DNA from: Treponema sp.
Lineage (GTDB): Bacteria; Spirochaetota; Spirochaetia; Treponematales; Treponemataceae
Reading direction: 5' to 3'
DNA length: 6,883 nt
Assembly: GCA_017622055.1 (NCBI GenBank)
Contig: JAGARY010000116.1
Span: 1 to 6,883, forward strand
Of the stretch, positions 4,919 through 6,883 are shown in pieces (positions within the stretch are counted from its first letter, which is position 1; each line of letters opens with the position of its first letter). Position numbers and translations under genes: made by a program. The notes under the pieces are model-generated. The model saw only the letters and a list, made by a program, of their open reading frames with translations. It did no database searches and was not told where the DNA came from.

Positions 4919-5122
4919 ATGGAAGTTTTTACTGTAAAAGATTTGGCTAAAATAATAAAACAAAAACGTCTTTCTATGGGGCTGACACAATCTGATGCTT
5001 CTGCGTTATGTAATGTTGGTGTAAGATTTTTTTCAGAATTAGAGAATGGAAAAGCAACTTTACAGATTGATAAAGTTCTAAAAGTGGCAAATTTTTTTGG
5101 AATAAAAATAATAGCAGAATAG
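4919..5122 (+). CDS. hipB: HipB-like antitoxin, XRE-type DNA-binding protein
   Basis: The 67-aa protein is one Cro/C1-type domain. DLAKIIKQKRLSMGLTQSDASALCNVG (about 8-34) contains the first helices and the turn, VRFFSELENGKATLQIDKV (35-53) contains the recognition helix region and the conserved ENGK, and the ending GIKIIAE is the short strand common in HipB proteins. It should bind the two palindromes just upstream and neutralise the HipA kinase encoded seven bases downstream. No Shine-Dalgarno site lies in the usual window before ATG 4919, and the nearest purine run is inside operator 2. It is similar in size to other minimal HipB proteins. Context and sequence agree well. Confidence 0.85.
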   Translation: MEVFTVKDLAKIIKQKRLSMGLTQSDASALCNVGVRFFSELENGKATLQIDKVLKVANFFGIKIIAE

Positions 5123-5129
5123 GTAATAA

Positions 5130-6386
5130 ATGAAATTAAATGTCTTTTTATTAGATAATTTGGTTGGTTATCTTTATACAACGGCTGATAGAGGTATTGT
5201 TTTTTCGTATGATGAAAAATATTTAAGTACAGGAAAAGTTCCATTATCTTTATCATTGCCTCTACAACAAAAAGAGTTTTCTCAAAAAGAATGTTTGCCA
5301 TATTTTAGTGGACTTCTTCCAGAAGGTACTGTTAAGAGTCGCATTTCACAATATCTACAGATTTCAGAATCGAGTACAATGAAGTTTCTTCAATTTTTGG
5401 GTGGTGAGTGTAGCGGTACGGTTTCTTTCATTGATTCAAATGAATCGGAATTTCGTCCAAAAAATACATTTCAGCTTTCTGATGAAAATTATATTCCCTT
5501 AAATGATGAAGGTTTGTTAAAGATAGTTAAAGAATCAAAAAACAAACCAATGCTTTTAGGTTCAAAAGATTTAAGGCTTTCCTTAGCAGGTGCGCAAGAA
5601 AAAATTTCACTGGCTTATTATGATGAAAGTTGGCACATCCCTAAAAATGGTGCTCCATCAACACATATTCTCAAACCTACCCGAGAAGGTGAATTGAATT
5701 CAATTGCATATAATGAATTTTTTTGTATGAATTTAGCTGATCTAATGGGACTTCCAGTGCCTAAAACTAGTATTTTGGATTTATGTGAAAGCCAAATTTT
5801 TGTTTGTGAACGTTATGACAGAAAATTTGATGCTGAAAACAAGATCATATTAAGAATTCATCAAGAAGATTTTTGTCAGGCTTTAGGAATTATGAATGAC
5901 ATAAAATATCAAGCTGATGGCGGTCCTTCTTATAAAAATTGTTTAGATTTAATTACAAACAAGTTTTCTGATAAAATTGTACATATTAATATTTTTTTGA
6001 AAGCAATTCTTTTTAATTATCTGATAGGAAATTGTGATTCCCATGGAAAAAATTTTTCTTTGTTATTTGATGGTTCAAAGATAGTTCTTTCTCCTTTTTA
6101 TGATTTATTAAGTACAACTGTTTATAATTCATTAACAAAAAAAATGGCAATGAAGTTAGGTTCAAATTACGAAATTGAAAAGATATCTCGTAGTGATTTC
6201 TTTAAGCAAGCAGAAATTTTTGAAATTAAAAATCGTTTCTGGGTGGATGTGATTGATGAATTTTCCAAAAAAATATTTTTATCATTTGATAAAGTTGCTT
6301 CAAAAAAAGAATTTGCACAAAAAGATGAGTTACTAGAAACTCTTTATTCGCAGATAAAATCTAGGATTGAAAAAATTAATTTATAA
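5130..6386 (+). CDS. hipA: HipA-family serine/threonine kinase toxin
   Basis: The 418-aa protein has the full HipA layout. An N-terminal subdomain (about 1-105) contains PLSLSLPL and PYFSGLLPEG, and the HipA_C kinase core runs from about 145 to 385. In the core, SLAGAQEK (151-158) is the phosphate loop, with S151 at the position of the regulatory autophosphorylated Ser150 of E. coli HipA. HILKPT (179-184) carries the ATP-binding lysine K182. RIHQEDFCQALG (242-253) follows, then CDSHGKNFS (302-310) with catalytic D303 and N308, and SPFYDLLS (321-328) with metal-binding D325. E. coli HipA inactivates glutamyl-tRNA synthetase by phosphorylation and causes growth arrest and persistence; the target here is not known. 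All key residues are present, so the toxin looks active. AGG six bases before ATG 5130 gives a weak binding site, which limits toxin relative to antitoxin. Confidence 0.92.
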   Translation: MKLNVFLLDNLVGYLYTTADRGIVFSYDEKYLSTGKVPLSLSLPLQQKEFSQKECLPYFSGLLPEGTVKSRISQYLQISESSTMKFLQFLGGECSGTVSFIDSNESEFRPKNTFQLSDENYIPLNDEGLLKIVKESKNKPMLLGSKDLRLSLAGAQEKISLAYYDESWHIPKNGAPSTHILKPTREGELNSIAYNEFFCMNLADLMGLPVPKTSILDLCESQIFVCERYDRKFDAENKIILRIHQEDFCQALGIMNDIKYQADGGPSYKNCLDLITNKFSDKIVHINIFLKAILFNYLIGNCDSHGKNFSLLFDGSKIVLSPFYDLLSTTVYNSLTKKMAMKLGSNYEIEKISRSDFFKQAEIFEIKNRFWVDVIDEFSKKIFLSFDKVASKKEFAQKDELLETLYSQIKSRIEKINL

Positions 6387-6387
6387 A

Positions 6388-6426
6388 AAAGTCAGTTTCG
6401 AAAATTCAGATTTTTCTTCTGACTTT
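6388..6426 (+). other. Two-tier hairpin between hipA and the tautomerase gene
   Basis: AAAGTCAG (6388-6395) pairs with CTGACTTT (6419-6426), and inside it GAAAA (6400-6404) pairs with TTTTC (6412-6416). It begins two bases after the hipA stop codon. The bases that follow are not a strong T-run, so at most it would be a leaky terminator or processing site that lowers read-through into the tautomerase gene. Confidence 0.45.
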
Positions 6427-6430
6427 CTAT

Positions 6431-6435
6431 GGGAG
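6431..6435 (+). promoter_or_regulatory. Ribosome binding site that fixes the tautomerase start
   Basis: GGGAG lies six bases before ATG 6442. A longer in-frame reading from 6367 would overlap the end of hipA, read through the hairpin and bury the catalytic N-terminal proline, so it is not used. Confidence 0.8.
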
Positions 6436-6441
6436 AAAGTT

Positions 6442-6804
6442 ATGCCACTTGTAAAAATTGAAATTATAAAAGGAAAGAGTCTTGAATACAAAAAAACGGT
6501 TTTAGATGCTGTTCATGTTGCTTTGGAAAATGCAATTCAAATTGAAAATTGGGATAGATTTCAACGATTATACGAAATTGAAGATGATTTGTTTGAAAGG
6601 AGTGAAAGCAAAACTGACAAATTTACAATGATTGAAATTACAATGTTTCCAGGGCGAACAAAAGAACAAAAATCAAAACTCTACAAGGAAATTGTAAAAG
6701 AATTGAATGAAAGACTTGGCATTGAACCAACTGACATTTTTATAGTAATAAACGAACCTGCCAATGAAAATTGGGGCCTTGCAGGAATTCAACGGGAAGG
6801 GTAA
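6442..6804 (+). CDS. Tautomerase-superfamily protein (4-oxalocrotonate tautomerase-like, long form)
   Basis: The 120-aa protein starts MPLVKIEIIKGKS. After removal of the initiator methionine, the proline becomes the N-terminal catalytic base that defines the tautomerase superfamily. It is about twice the length of the minimal 4-oxalocrotonate tautomerase and resembles the YusQ-like group. A first beta-alpha unit covers residues 2-36, a middle segment holds WDRFQRLYEIEDD (37-49), a second unit begins at KFTMIEITMFPGRTKEQK (60-77), and the tail is IVINEPANENWGLAG (101-115). These proteins catalyse keto-enol tautomerisation or related chemistry in the cytoplasm; the natural substrate is unknown. 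It is 55 bases after hipA but unrelated to it in function, and is followed after five bases by another gene start. The family call is strong. Confidence 0.88.
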   Translation: MPLVKIEIIKGKSLEYKKTVLDAVHVALENAIQIENWDRFQRLYEIEDDLFERSESKTDKFTMIEITMFPGRTKEQKSKLYKEIVKELNERLGIEPTDIFIVINEPANENWGLAGIQREG

Positions 6805-6809
6805 AAATT

Positions 6810-6883
6810 ATGCGGGCAAATGAAAAATGCATATCATGTATTTTTTCAAAACAAGAAAAATTAGTAAACAGTTTCCAGGATGA
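6810..6883 (+). CDS. Start of a DUF89-like gene, cut by the window edge
   Basis: ATG 6810 opens a frame that stays open to the right edge (24 codons plus two bases). It is preceded by GGGAAGGG (6794-6801) in the last codons of the tautomerase gene, which makes coupled translation likely. The visible residues MRANEKCISCIFSKQEK carry the N-terminal CxxC (C7, C10) typical of prokaryotic DUF89 proteins, metal-dependent phosphatases of the damage-control type. With so little sequence the family is a best guess. The existence of a gene start is better supported than its identity. Confidence 0.5.
   Translation, partial: MRANEKCISCIFSKQEKLVNSFQD

Noticed and set aside
4709..5301. Minus-strand frames at 4709-4990 and 4795-5301
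   Set aside because: They run antisense across the methyltransferase remnant, the operators, hipB and the start of hipA, and show no recognisable domain.
6367..6441. Longer tautomerase reading from 6367
   Set aside because: It overlaps the hipA end, spans the intergenic hairpin and would hide the N-terminal proline; GGGAG before ATG 6442 fits the family start.

Overview
The window comes from an AT-rich, low-G+C bacterium. The short GC-rich hairpin block at the left end, the purine-rich Shine-Dalgarno sites and the mix of clostridia-like small-molecule enzymes fit a host-associated Treponema (Spirochaetota) or a related anaerobe. No rRNA or marker gene is present, so the genus is a moderate-confidence guess from pattern memory. 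I see no CRISPR, tRNA, integrase or transposase gene.

Layout. (1) 1-169: noncoding, with a GC-rich cluster of small GAA-loop hairpins and then a long imperfect hairpin. (2) 182-2890, plus strand: a four-gene run encoding a short-chain dehydrogenase/epimerase-like protein, a small P-loop kinase overlapping it by 4 bases, an unnamed four-helix membrane protein, and a class I SAM methyltransferase. (3) 2891-4681: an accessory cassette, more AT-rich in the lines I sampled. Four minus-strand genes are packed end to end (64-aa small protein, HNH nuclease, 58-aa two-helix membrane protein, 209-aa SUKH/SMI1-like putative immunity protein), and a divergent XRE repressor lies across a 104-base two-way promoter region. 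(4) 4682-4837: a second, 94% identical copy of the last 156 bases of the methyltransferase gene, with no start and truncated. The cassette therefore lies between direct repeats of the methyltransferase 3' end. (5) 4838-6386: a complete hipBA-type toxin-antitoxin locus with two identical operator palindromes. (6) 6442-6804: a tautomerase with an N-terminal catalytic proline, then the first 24 codons of a probable DUF89-family gene running off the right edge.

How it fits together. The outer genes look like ordinary metabolic or housekeeping enzymes. The middle is a small defence or conflict island placed at the end of the methyltransferase gene. It holds two self-regulated addiction-like modules side by side: the HNH/SUKH-like operon with its XRE regulator, and hipBA. 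The most interesting item is the HNH operon. It is a tightly coupled four-gene unit containing a 58-aa membrane protein gene that is easily missed, and its flanking repeats record how it arrived. Its function as a toxin-immunity or anti-phage module is inferred, not demonstrated.
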